This document shows positions 52,599 through 61,149 of a stretch of 64,000 bases of DNA, in pieces. This DNA comes from Firm-04 sp045591925 (GTDB lineage: Bacteria; Bacillota; Clostridia; Oscillospirales; Ruminococcaceae), in contig JAZNTW010000003.1 in NCBI GenBank assembly GCA_045591925.1, positions 5,039-69,038 of the forward strand, in the 5' to 3' direction. The notes below the pieces were generated by a model. That model was not told the origin of the DNA and searched no databases. It saw nothing but the letters and a program-made list of their open reading frames with translations. Each line of letters starts with the position of its first letter. Position 1 is the stretch's first letter. The position numbers and the translations under genes are program-made.

Positions 52599-53345
52599 AT
52601 GAACAAACAATTACGCATACTCATCGGCGACATTGGCGATGAATTCGCAGCAAACATCGCAGTCTCGTTGATCAAGAACGGAGAATGGGTGATAACCAGA
52701 CAGCAACAGCATGAAACAATCGTATCGACCGTTCGCCGCGAGCACCCGGATGTGCTCATACTCAACCTGAGCGTTTCGACAATCCACGTAGCCATTCTGA
52801 CAGAAGAATTGCTTCGTCATTCGGACCTTTTGATCATTGCCCTCTATCGGCAGAAAAATGACGGAATCGAGAAGATTTTGACGCGGCATGGCGTTCATTA
52901 CATTCCTTTTCCGGAAGACATTTCGGAGTTTGTATCCTATGTATACAGACTGAGCGGCATCCGAAGAAACGGACATGGCGACGCAGACGATCAAAAGAAT
53001 CCCGAATCCTCAATTACGAGCTTATTGCACAATTTCGGAATCCCGACAAAGCTCAGAGGCTTCCATTATCTGCGCTGTGCAATCATGACAGCATATAAGC
53101 AGGATCAGCCGACCGGATGCGTCATGAATCACATTTATCCAATGGTTGCCGAAAAACTGCACAGTACGCCATCTCGTGTAGAGCGTGCGATCCGACACGC
53201 AATCACGCAGGCATGGGAAAATGCTGATCAGCATACCGGATGGACATTTGGATTTGCAGACGGTCATCGCATGACGAATTCGGAGTTTATCTCCTTTGCG
53301 GTAGACTGGCTGCAAAGCGCACAATCCGCGCAGCGCTGCAGCTAA
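52599..53345 (+). CDS. Spo0A-like regulator with non-phosphorylatable receiver
   Basis: A 248-residue protein. The C-terminal ~110 residues are a Spo0A effector domain: LLHNFGIPTKLRGFHYLRCAI, YPMVAEKLHSTPSRVERAIRHAITQAW. The N-terminal ~120 residues have the CheY fold pattern, but the phosphoacceptor is Asn56 (PDVLILNLSV; Asp56 in B. subtilis Spo0A), the conserved Lys is absent (HYIPFPEDI), and the acidic pocket reads GDIGDEF. AAAAGGAG precedes ATG 52599. With 0A boxes in its promoter it is probably part of the Spo0A circuit. A canonical Spo0A is presumably encoded elsewhere; this could otherwise be a divergent main Spo0A. Confidence 0.82.
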   Translation: MNKQLRILIGDIGDEFAANIAVSLIKNGEWVITRQQQHETIVSTVRREHPDVLILNLSVSTIHVAILTEELLRHSDLLIIALYRQKNDGIEKILTRHGVHYIPFPEDISEFVSYVYRLSGIRRNGHGDADDQKNPESSITSLLHNFGIPTKLRGFHYLRCAIMTAYKQDQPTGCVMNHIYPMVAEKLHSTPSRVERAIRHAITQAWENADQHTGWTFGFADGHRMTNSEFISFAVDWLQSAQSAQRCS

Positions 53346-53365
53346 TACAACACGCTAGTACAACA

Positions 53366-53408
53366 CGGCGGTATCGGAATATCTGCGCCGATACCGCCGA
53401 ATAAATTT
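53366..53408 (+). terminator. Terminator after the Spo0A-like gene
   Basis: 11-bp stem GGCGGTATCGG/CCGATACCGCC followed by an AT-rich stretch with TTTTTTT. Confidence 0.8.
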
Positions 53409-53423
53409 TTTTCTGATTAGGTC

Positions 53424-53452
53424 TTGACAAATCGAAAAAGATATGGTATAAT
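53424..53452 (+). promoter_or_regulatory. Sigma-A promoter of tRNA-Val
   Basis: TTGACA, 17 bp, TATAAT. Confidence 0.87.
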
Positions 53453-53464
53453 AATATCTGTTGT

Positions 53465-53538
53465 GAGGGTGTAGCTCAGTTGGTTAGAGTACCTGCTTGA
53501 CATGCAGGGGGTCATCGGTTCAAGTCCGCTCATCCTCA
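53465..53538 (+). tRNA. tRNA-Val (anticodon GAC)
   Basis: Acceptor GAGGGTG/CATCCTC (one G-T), D-arm GCTC...GAGT, anticodon arm CCTGCTTGACATGCAGG with anticodon GAC, T-loop GGTTCAAGTCC. The T-stem ATCGG/CCGCT has one T-C mismatch. CCA is not directly encoded after the discriminator A (TCCA follows). Confidence 0.88.
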
Positions 53539-53542
53539 TCCA

Positions 53543-53575
53543 AAACCGTTTCTGAAAAGAAGCGGTTTTTCTATT
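53543..53575 (+). terminator. Terminator after tRNA-Val
   Basis: AAAACCG/CGGTTTT stem then TTCTATTTTT. Confidence 0.75.
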
Positions 53576-53620
53576 TTTATATAGGCAAATCCGGTTCCGA
53601 CTTATACTATCTAAAAAAAG

Positions 53621-53675
53621 AAAGATTCTGTTTCAGAGCACTGCATCTCGCTGGTCTGAAACAGAATCTTTTTTA
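53621..53675 (-). terminator. Terminator after ktrA
   Basis: 17-bp perfect stem AAAGATTCTGTTTCAGA/TCTGAAACAGAATCTTT; T-runs on both strands. Confidence 0.87.
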
Positions 53676-53683
53676 TTATCATC

Positions 53684-54331
53684 TCAAATATGGAAGCATC
53701 TCTGAATATTTTCGTACTCTCCAAGCACCAGCAAGGTGTACGGCTCATCCAGAATCGTATTGGGTGAAATATCCGGATAGAGCTTTCCGCTTCTCTTCAG
53801 CGCCATGATATTGATCTTATATTGCTTGCGGATGTCAAGCTGACCAACGGTTTTGCCGCACCATGCGTTCGGAATCGTCACCTCGAAAATAGCAAAGTCG
53901 CCGTCAAGCTGAATGTAATCGAGAATATGATCGGAGGTATAGCGAATTGCAGTCCACGAAGCAAGCAGCTTTTCGGGATACACCACCTCATCTGCGCCGT
54001 TTCTCAGCAAAAACTTTTCATGCACATCTCTGGCAGCACGTGACACAACCTTTTGTGCGCCAAGCTCTTGCAGCAAGGATGTCGTTTCCAGAGAGCTTTG
54101 GAAATCATCGCCAATCGCAACAATACAGACGTCAAAATTTCTCACGCCAATGGATTGAAGAAACTCTCGCTTTGTACAATCACCAATCTGCGCACTGGTA
54201 ACATAGTCCATAACAGCCGACACGCGCTCTTCATTTTTGTCCACAGCCATGACCTCATGATCCATTTCGCTGAGTTTATATGCGATATGACGGCCAAATC
54301 TACCCAGTCCAATCAACAATACAGATTTCAT
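53684..54331 (-). CDS. Potassium uptake regulatory subunit KtrA/TrkA family
   Basis: A 215-residue cytosolic RCK protein. RCK_N with VLLIGLGRFGRHIAYKLSEMDHEVMAVD, then GDCTKREFLQSIG, and RCK_C at ~135-215. In KtrC and KtrA proteins RCK_N binds ATP/ADP and RCK_C binds c-di-AMP; the same binding is inferred. It is adjacent to the channel subunit gene (18-base gap). Confidence 0.92.
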   Translation of the reverse strand: MKSVLLIGLGRFGRHIAYKLSEMDHEVMAVDKNEERVSAVMDYVTSAQIGDCTKREFLQSIGVRNFDVCIVAIGDDFQSSLETTSLLQELGAQKVVSRAARDVHEKFLLRNGADEVVYPEKLLASWTAIRYTSDHILDYIQLDGDFAIFEVTIPNAWCGKTVGQLDIRKQYKINIMALKRSGKLYPDISPNTILDEPYTLLVLGEYENIQRCFHI

Positions 54332-54349
54332 ATTTCATACTCCCTTCGA

Positions 54350-55684
54350 TTAGCCAACGCTGATTTTGTCAAGCGGCAGCTTTGAAAAATTCTTTTTCGG
54401 ATTCATATAAGCAGCGTAAACAAAGGTCAGACCTCCGACTCTGCCAAAGAACATCAGAAGCATCAGGATGATTTTGGAGGCAATACCGAGCTGCGGCGTG
54501 ATACCGGTCGTCAAACCAACCGTTGCGACCGCAGAAGCCGTTTCAAACATACAGTCGATTAACGGCAAATCCTCAATCAGGCTGATGGCAATACCGCTTG
54601 TCAGGAACAGCGAAAGATACAGCATCAGGATTGCAGCAGCCTTATGAAGCGTATCCCACTCCACGCGTCTGCCGAAAAAGTGGATATCTTCGCGCCGTTT
54701 AAACACGGAAAACGCAGCAGAAACAAGCACTGCCAACGTATTGGTTTTCATACCGCCCGCGGTAGAGCCGGAGGAACCGCCTACGAGCATCAGGATAATG
54801 ATGACGCACAGACTGCCCTGATACATATCCCCGAAGCTGACGGTGTTAAAGCCGGCTGTTCGCGGTGAGACTGCTTGAAACGCGGAGGCAAGCAGTTTTT
54901 TCGGAAAAGACATTTCCCAATTCGAAAACTCACAGAAATAAAAATACAGCATCGGAACAAGCAATAAAATGCCTGTTGTCACAAGAATCACCTTGCTCTG
55001 CGCACGATACTTTTTGAGGTGATGCCGATGGGTACGGATATCCTCCCACGTTGCAAAGCCAAGGCCGCCGCTGATAATCAGGAACATGATGACGATATTC
55101 AGCATCGGGTCGAACGCATAAGATGTCAGCGAGGAAAACTGCGTTTTAAAGCCCATGAGGTCAAAGCCTGCATTGCAAAACGCGGAAATGGAATGGAACA
55201 CAGAATACCATAGCCCTTTCAGGAATCCCAAATCCCTGCAAAAAACAGGCATCAGCAGAATCGCACCAATCAATTCAATCAGAAACGTCGCCTTGAAAAT
55301 AAAGCTCGTAAACTTTACAACGCCGCCAACCTGCTGTGCTGAGACTGCCTCCTGCATCGTGCTTCTCTGGCGAAGATTGATTTTCCGCTTGGAGATGAAT
55401 GCAATCGCAGATGCGGCAGTCACAACGCCAAGTCCGCCAATCTGAATGAGAACCAGAATGAGCGTCTGTCCGAATTGCGACCAATATGTAGCGGTATCCT
55501 GCGTAATCAATCCCGTCACGCAAACCGCGGATATAGCGGTAAACAGCGCATCGGAAAATGAAGCCGAGTCTCCGCTTGCTGTCGAAATCGGGAGCATCAG
55601 AAGCAACGTGCCCGTTAAGATCACTGCGGCAAAGCCCAGAAGAATGAGCTGAAACGAGGACAGCCTTTTCAAAATTGAGTTCAT
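54350..55684 (-). CDS. TrkH/KtrB-type potassium channel subunit
   Basis: A 444-residue membrane protein of the superfamily of K+ transporters with four pore repeats. P-loop motifs are visible: FTAISAVCVTGLITQD, FHSISAFCNAGFDLMG, FQAVSPRTAGFNTVSF and FETASAVATVGLTTGI; each has the selectivity Gly. Pairs with the KtrA protein. The 170-base leader to mreB contains a CCCGAAAG/CTTTCGGG hairpin that more likely terminates mreB; I did not recognise a c-di-AMP riboswitch. Confidence 0.93.
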   Translation of the reverse strand: MNSILKRLSSFQLILLGFAAVILTGTLLLMLPISTASGDSASFSDALFTAISAVCVTGLITQDTATYWSQFGQTLILVLIQIGGLGVVTAASAIAFISKRKINLRQRSTMQEAVSAQQVGGVVKFTSFIFKATFLIELIGAILLMPVFCRDLGFLKGLWYSVFHSISAFCNAGFDLMGFKTQFSSLTSYAFDPMLNIVIMFLIISGGLGFATWEDIRTHRHHLKKYRAQSKVILVTTGILLLVPMLYFYFCEFSNWEMSFPKKLLASAFQAVSPRTAGFNTVSFGDMYQGSLCVIIILMLVGGSSGSTAGGMKTNTLAVLVSAAFSVFKRREDIHFFGRRVEWDTLHKAAAILMLYLSLFLTSGIAISLIEDLPLIDCMFETASAVATVGLTTGITPQLGIASKIILMLLMFFGRVGGLTFVYAAYMNPKKNFSKLPLDKISVG

Positions 55685-55855
55685 AATGTTCCACCTTTGA
55701 TGATAATTCTGACTTTCTGATAATATGCGGGGGATGCAAAAGCAATCCCGAAAGACGTTTGAGCCTTTCGGGGTACATATCTGATTTTCCGTGAAAGGAT
55801 CACAGACAAATGCGAATCGCTCACTATTTCTGCAATTTCAGTATACGGATAAAAA

Positions 55856-56866
55856 TTATGACTGCGTATAGGCGTCAATGCGCTCAAAGCCATCGAGCAG
55901 GATATCACGGCGCGTAAACGCCTTTTCGGTGCCCATTGCCACGCAGGTAATCGGGTCCTTTGCGGCACGGCACGGTACGCCGAGCATACGCGTCAGATAC
56001 GCTTCGATGCCGCCGAGCAGCGCACCGCCGCCCGTCAGCAGAATGCCATTGGCGCAGATATCACCGACAAGCTCCGGCGGCGTCTCCTCCAGCACGCGCC
56101 GGATTGTTTCACCGATTTCATTGACATCATCCTCAAGCGCCTCGAAAAGCTCAGCTTCACTCAAGTCGCACTGATCCGGCAAGCCGCGCGAAATATTGCG
56201 ACCCTTGACCTGTGCAATTACATCCTCTGCCGGGTTGTAGAGATTGCAGAGCGTTTTCTTGACCTGCTCCGCAGATTTTGAGCCAAGCAGAATCTGATAT
56301 TTATTCTGCACATAACGGATGATGGATTGATCGAATCTGTTTCCGGCAATTTTCAAAGATCTTGCCGTCACGATGCCGTTCATGGACACAACCGCGATAT
56401 CGGTCGTACCGCCGCCGATATCCACAACCATATGTCCGACAGGACGGTTGATCGCAACGCCTGCGCCCAGCAATGCCGCAAGCGGTTCCTGAATCAGATG
56501 CACCTTGCGCGAACCGGTGCTCATCGCAGCATCGAGAATCGCTCGCTTTTCAACATCCGTAATCAAAGACGGCACGCAAATGATGATGCGCGGCTTGATC
56601 AGATTCGCACCGGCAATGACGTCGATCACCTCGCGGATGAGCGCCTGCGTCAGAATATCATCCGAAATGACGCCATCCTGAAGCGGATGCACAACCGCGA
56701 TATACGAGGGGGCGCGCCCCTCCATTTTATAGGCTTCCTCGCCAACGGCGACCACGCGTTCCGTCCGCTTATTGAACGCGATGACGGAAGGCTCGTTCAG
56801 CACAACGCCCTTGCGGCGCTTTGTGATAACGATATTCGCCGTACCAAGGTCAATTCCGATATCCAT
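55856..56866 (-). CDS. MreB-type rod shape-determining protein
   Basis: A 336-residue actin homologue. Phosphate-1 DIGIDLGTANIVIT, phosphate-2 VVDIGGGTTDIAVVS, adenosine motif LLTGGGALLGGIEAYL. Scaffolds lateral wall synthesis. Whether it is mreB or mbl cannot be told: no mreC/mreD follows, and the next gene is ktrB, which favours an Mbl-like stand-alone paralogue. Confidence 0.92.
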   Translation of the reverse strand: MDIGIDLGTANIVITKRRKGVVLNEPSVIAFNKRTERVVAVGEEAYKMEGRAPSYIAVVHPLQDGVISDDILTQALIREVIDVIAGANLIKPRIIICVPSLITDVEKRAILDAAMSTGSRKVHLIQEPLAALLGAGVAINRPVGHMVVDIGGGTTDIAVVSMNGIVTARSLKIAGNRFDQSIIRYVQNKYQILLGSKSAEQVKKTLCNLYNPAEDVIAQVKGRNISRGLPDQCDLSEAELFEALEDDVNEIGETIRRVLEETPPELVGDICANGILLTGGGALLGGIEAYLTRMLGVPCRAAKDPITCVAMGTEKAFTRRDILLDGFERIDAYTQS

Positions 56867-56893
56867 AGCTTGTATCCTTTCTGATTTCTATAT

Positions 56894-57079
56894 CTATCTC
56901 TCTTTTTCGATGCAATAACAAATTTCGCCCTCCGGCGTTTCGTAGACCGGTTCTCCGTATTCCTGCTGCACCTGCGCATCAGACGCCCAGAATCGCAGCA
57001 TACAATCGGAATCCTCCGGTACAAATCGCCGCAAAATCAATCTTTGCGTCTGAATGGTCTGCGTACCGCAATGCTTCAT
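56894..57079 (-). pseudogene. GNAT (RimJ/RimL-type) acetyltransferase, N-terminal fragment
   Basis: Only 61 residues: MKHCGTQTIQTQRLILRRF then VPEDSDCMLRFWASDAQVQQ and a short tail ending CIEKER. The start is typical of RimJ/RimL-type acetyltransferases (~170-180 residues), but the acetyl-CoA binding half is gone; mreB begins 27 bases later. It overlaps the stop of the upstream GNAT gene by ATGA, so the pair was once a translationally coupled operon. Confidence 0.7.
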
Positions 57080-57555
57080 CGCGCAGGTCTCCATTCCATT
57101 TCCGTAAATTTAGAATGCTTCACGCAGAATCCGAGTTTTTCATAGAGATGCTTTCCCATATCACTTGCAGAAAGCGTCACCTGATCCAGCCGCTGTTCTA
57201 TGGCTTCATCCAAAATCCTCTGCATCATACGTGTTGCAATGCCCTGTCCGCGATATGCAGGCTCGGTAAATACGCCAAGCACATAGCCCGTTCTGCCATT
57301 GGGAAAAAACGGATTGGCAGGCTTTTCTGAAATCATCAAAATCGCATTCGCAATGAGTTCGCCCGATGGCAGCACCGCCGCCACTGTCAGGCAGTCCTTC
57401 CCCAGATGCTCCGCGAAATATTGTGGAAGCTGTGCGGCAATCGCGTCAAGCTGCTCCTGCGGGAGCGCTCCAAATTCCTCATCAAAATAGGCAAGCCGCA
57501 GTCTGCAAAGCGCCGGAATATCCGCCTGTTCTGCCATACGAATCTGAGTCGTCAT
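57076..57555 (-). CDS. GNAT-family N-acetyltransferase
   Basis: A 159-residue enzyme. Acetyl-CoA binding motif A is VLGVFTEPAYRGQGIATRMMQRIL (R-G-x-G-I/A); the end YEKLGFCVKHSKFTEMEW is the usual GNAT strand 6-7 region. Substrate unknown. ATG 57555 follows GAGGTGG; the open frame begins 10 codons earlier. Confidence 0.9.
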   Translation of the reverse strand: MTTQIRMAEQADIPALCRLRLAYFDEEFGALPQEQLDAIAAQLPQYFAEHLGKDCLTVAAVLPSGELIANAILMISEKPANPFFPNGRTGYVLGVFTEPAYRGQGIATRMMQRILDEAIEQRLDQVTLSASDMGKHLYEKLGFCVKHSKFTEMEWRPAR

Positions 57556-57704
57556 ATCTTCCACCTCTTTTATACTCGCATACATTTTTATTATAGCATA
57601 CTTTTCCCGATTTCACAAGTACCGCAGAGAAATTCTTTTGCCAGACAGGCAAAGCAAAGCCGCGGAACCTCAATCAGATTCCGCGGCATATTGGTTTGAT
57701 ATGC

Positions 57705-60700
57705 TTACTTTAGCAATTTCTTTTTCTGAGCATCGAATTCTTCCTGCGTCAGAACGCCCTCATCGAGCAGCTCCTTGAGCTTGCGAAGCTCGTCTGCAAC
57801 CAGATTTTCACTCACCTCAGCAGCAGCTTTCTGCTCAGCGAGCTTTTCCTTTGCGGCTTTCTTCTGCTTTGCAATGACCTCCGGATCCGGATCGTCCTCA
57901 TAAGGCAGCTCGTAGATACCCTTCTTGCGATTTGCACGCATGAGCAGCAGTACCGAATTATGCTCCTTATCGTACAGATAGAACATCACGAGACAGAACA
58001 GACCGCATACAAACGTAAACAGACCTGTGCCGAGTCCGGGCGGTGTATACCGCATTTTGACCGTATGCTCACCGGGTTCAAGCTCGACGCCAATCATCGC
58101 CTGGAAGAGCGTATTATAATTGACCTCAACCTGCTTGCCGTCAATCGTTTCATTGCGCTTATACGGTACGCCATCAACCCAGACCTTCCAGCCCGGTTCT
58201 GCCGGAATCGAGGTCATCAGCATCTGACCTTCCTTCGCAGTGACCGTACCCTCAAGCGTTCTGCCATTGAACTTGGTCAGCTTCCACTGGGCTTCCTCTG
58301 CCTGAAGCGACTTGATATCCTGCTCAAACAGCTCCGAATCGAAGTGATAGAAGAAGAACTGCTTGATGATTGTATATTTTTCCTTGGCATTGCCTTCATC
58401 CGTCAGCAAAGTCATACGAAGCTGGAGCTTCTGACCTGCCGGATACTGACCAACATAGAGAATATGGTAATTATCGCCCTCGAAGTAAGCGCCGAGCGAT
58501 TTTGCGCTGGTTTCATCCACATTCAGCATCAGGCTTTCATCTTCGTTCCACTGATCTGCGAGCCAGAGGTTCACCTTGCTCTGATTCTCCGTCTTGAAGA
58601 ACAGATACAGCGGCTCATCGGTTTCGGTCTGGAGGAAGATGTCAACAGTCGGGTCCGGCTGGTGAACGGTCGGATTATTCGGATCCCAGCCGTTTTCACG
58701 GAAACGCATTTGATCGCCGTAGGCATCCTGATAGCACTGATTATAGCGCATCGGCTCTGTGACGGAAATCGGGTGGTAATATTGATGCCACTGGTCGAAG
58801 CCGCCGCCTGCGGTAAAGGTCGTGTTGCCGGAGATCGTGCTCAGCAGGATATTCTGGCTGTTAAAGGGGTTATCGTTGCCGAACGCATTGACGCGCTGGA
58901 TATCCTTGCTGACCATATAACCGATGCCAAGTGCATTCGGGTTCTGGTATACACCGACATCAAGGTCGGTTTCGGACTGTGATTTTGCTTTCTCGTCCTT
59001 GATCTTGACATAAGCTGCGCCGATATCGGAGTTTTCACCCTTTTTGAGCAGATTGCCGCCATCGTCGCCCTTGTCAAAGACGTACTTAATACCGAGAATA
59101 CTGTCCGCAATCGGCGTATTGCCGTCGTATCTGGAATAATAGGTGCTTGCGGAATAGCCCATTGTTTCGAGGTAGGTCAGAATTTTTGCGTTCATGACCG
59201 AGCTGGAGTGTGTAATACCACGGAGCTTGAAGCCGCCGTTGTCGTTGACAGTACGAACATAGGTCTTTTCTGCACGATACAGCGTCGGGTCTTCTTCATA
59301 CAGTCGGTCTACCATGTCACGACCGGACTGAACATATTCACGGTAGGATTTTCTGGTGGAATAGGAAACTTCCTTGTGAATATCCTCGAATTCGCACTTT
59401 GCATTGTATACAAGCTCAACGCTCGTTACACCAATAAGGCTTGCCATAATGATCATGCTCATACCCTTTGACGGATTCTTCTTCGTCATCAGGTAAATGA
59501 ATACGCAGTAAATGCCAATGAACAGAACCGTCAGCCAGATGGATTTGTAGGTATCGAGATAGACGGCACCCTTCTGGTCAACGAACATTCTGTTGTATTC
59601 GTTGATGAGCTTGTCAGCACCCTTGGTAACATAGTGATTCATGAACATCAGCAGCGCAAAGAAGCCGACAAAGCTACCGCCGATATATGCCTTTTTGATG
59701 CTCGCTGCATAACGGAGCGTCATCGCAGTCATACTCAGCATGATGAAAGAGAAGATGAACGAATAGCGGAAAGGCAGCCAGTTCGGCATCTGTCCGCCGT
59801 GCCAGAGCATATCAATCGGACGGATCAGCATACAGAGGAACATGACCACAACAAGGAACGCATAGCCAATCTTCTTTTTCAGCGGAATACGCTTATTCAG
59901 GAAGAACAGCGGCATACAGAGCGCTGCAAGGACGCCGCTGAAAATTTCCGGCTTACCCTGCACATTAACAGAGCTGTACTGATTCACGCAGGTAAACTGT
60001 GCGATAAAGTCCAGTACGTTGAATTGGGTCTTGAATGACCAGTCCGGCTCAGTAAAGTCAAATTTACCGAGTGCCAGTGCATTGTAGACAGGCAGAATCA
60101 TGAACATCGCAAGACACATCGCAACCGCTGTTGAATATGCCATACGGATGATAATATTGGTGAGATTCTTTACCTCGCTCTTTTTGAATTTGACCTTGTC
60201 GGAGCCGAAGAAGAAATAGAATACAAAATAAATCGCGGTGAAAATGCAGCACATGAAGCCGATATAGAAGTTTGCAACGCAAATCAGCGCGAGCGGAATG
60301 ATATAATTGAGCTTTCTGCCATCGTCGATCAGATACTCAACGCCGAGGCAGATCAGCGGCAGACAGACCAAGCCGTCCAGCCACATCGGGTCAATGGTCT
60401 GGATGATGCCATAGGAGCACATACCGAACATCGTACCGAGCAGAACGCCGATCATCGGCTTTACGTGCTTCGCTTTCCGTGCGTAATAGCAGAACGCGAC
60501 CGATGCCGCACCGAGCTTGCAGAGAATCATAATCAGCAGCGCACCGAGAATCATGGTACGCGGCAGCAGCATGACAATCAGCGTAAACGGCGAGGCAAGG
60601 TAGTAGCCGATGATACCCTGATAACCGCCGGAAAGATTGCGCGACCAGTTATACAGGATACTGCCGTCACCGTGGAACGCATCTCTGAGTGCTTCAAAGT

Positions 60701-60905
60701 AGTAGACATACTGACCGTTCAGGTCAAGCACCAGAACGGAATGGTTACCTGCCGGATACAAGCCAAAGAACAGGTACGCGAGATAGATGAGGGCGACCGG
60801 TAGGAAAAACGCTACTAGGTACGACCAGTTACGGGAAAACCAGCCCTTCACGCCCCCACCCTGCGGCGGCGCAATCGGCGCGGCTTTCGTTTTCTTGTTT
60901 GCCAT
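57705..60905 (-). CDS. YfhO-family membrane protein with C-terminal SHOCT domain
   Basis: A 1066-residue protein with ~12-14 helices in the N-terminal ~560 residues, a large extracytoplasmic region (~570-960) with a beta-rich end (PGWKVWVDGVPYKRNETIDG), one more helix (GLFTFVCGLFCLVMFYLYD), and a C-terminal SHOCT motif (LRKLKELLDEGVLTQEEFDAQKKKLL). Early DLNGQYVYYFEALRDAFHG carries the acidic residues expected of a GT-C fold. YfhO proteins in other Firmicutes are linked to sugar decoration of teichoic acids. ATG 60905 follows AAGGAGG; the frame opens 17 codons earlier. Confidence 0.9.
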   Translation of the reverse strand: MANKKTKAAPIAPPQGGGVKGWFSRNWSYLVAFFLPVALIYLAYLFFGLYPAGNHSVLVLDLNGQYVYYFEALRDAFHGDGSILYNWSRNLSGGYQGIIGYYLASPFTLIVMLLPRTMILGALLIMILCKLGAASVAFCYYARKAKHVKPMIGVLLGTMFGMCSYGIIQTIDPMWLDGLVCLPLICLGVEYLIDDGRKLNYIIPLALICVANFYIGFMCCIFTAIYFVFYFFFGSDKVKFKKSEVKNLTNIIIRMAYSTAVAMCLAMFMILPVYNALALGKFDFTEPDWSFKTQFNVLDFIAQFTCVNQYSSVNVQGKPEIFSGVLAALCMPLFFLNKRIPLKKKIGYAFLVVVMFLCMLIRPIDMLWHGGQMPNWLPFRYSFIFSFIMLSMTAMTLRYAASIKKAYIGGSFVGFFALLMFMNHYVTKGADKLINEYNRMFVDQKGAVYLDTYKSIWLTVLFIGIYCVFIYLMTKKNPSKGMSMIIMASLIGVTSVELVYNAKCEFEDIHKEVSYSTRKSYREYVQSGRDMVDRLYEEDPTLYRAEKTYVRTVNDNGGFKLRGITHSSSVMNAKILTYLETMGYSASTYYSRYDGNTPIADSILGIKYVFDKGDDGGNLLKKGENSDIGAAYVKIKDEKAKSQSETDLDVGVYQNPNALGIGYMVSKDIQRVNAFGNDNPFNSQNILLSTISGNTTFTAGGGFDQWHQYYHPISVTEPMRYNQCYQDAYGDQMRFRENGWDPNNPTVHQPDPTVDIFLQTETDEPLYLFFKTENQSKVNLWLADQWNEDESLMLNVDETSAKSLGAYFEGDNYHILYVGQYPAGQKLQLRMTLLTDEGNAKEKYTIIKQFFFYHFDSELFEQDIKSLQAEEAQWKLTKFNGRTLEGTVTAKEGQMLMTSIPAEPGWKVWVDGVPYKRNETIDGKQVEVNYNTLFQAMIGVELEPGEHTVKMRYTPPGLGTGLFTFVCGLFCLVMFYLYDKEHNSVLLLMRANRKKGIYELPYEDDPDPEVIAKQKKAAKEKLAEQKAAAEVSENLVADELRKLKELLDEGVLTQEEFDAQKKKLLK

Positions 60906-61093
60906 GAAACTCCTCCTTTTGTTTTGTCCTGAATTCGGACAGAAAAGTGCATACAAACTTATTATACATGATTCTTCCGAATATTACAAGGGGTTGCGCA
61001 AATTTTTTTGCGTATCCGGCAAAAAACATCGGCATCCCCTGCTCTTTAGGAACGATTTCAGCAGAAAAGATTACACCATTTCCGATTTTTCAC

Positions 61094-61133
61094 AATAAAA
61101 AACGCACGATCCCGAAAAATCGTGCGTGATTTG
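61094..61133 (-). terminator. Terminator hairpin after the M24 peptidase gene
   Basis: ACGCACGAT/ATCGTGCGT stem; on the minus strand it lies 20 bases after the peptidase stop and is followed by TTTTTTATTG. Confidence 0.7.
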
Positions 61134-61149
61134 TCTTATTTTTGGGATA

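Noticed and set aside
55690..55855. A c-di-AMP (ydaO-type) riboswitch upstream of ktrB
   Set aside because: The leader has one CCCGAAAG/CTTTCGGG hairpin but none of the ydaO consensus segments; better explained as the mreB terminator.
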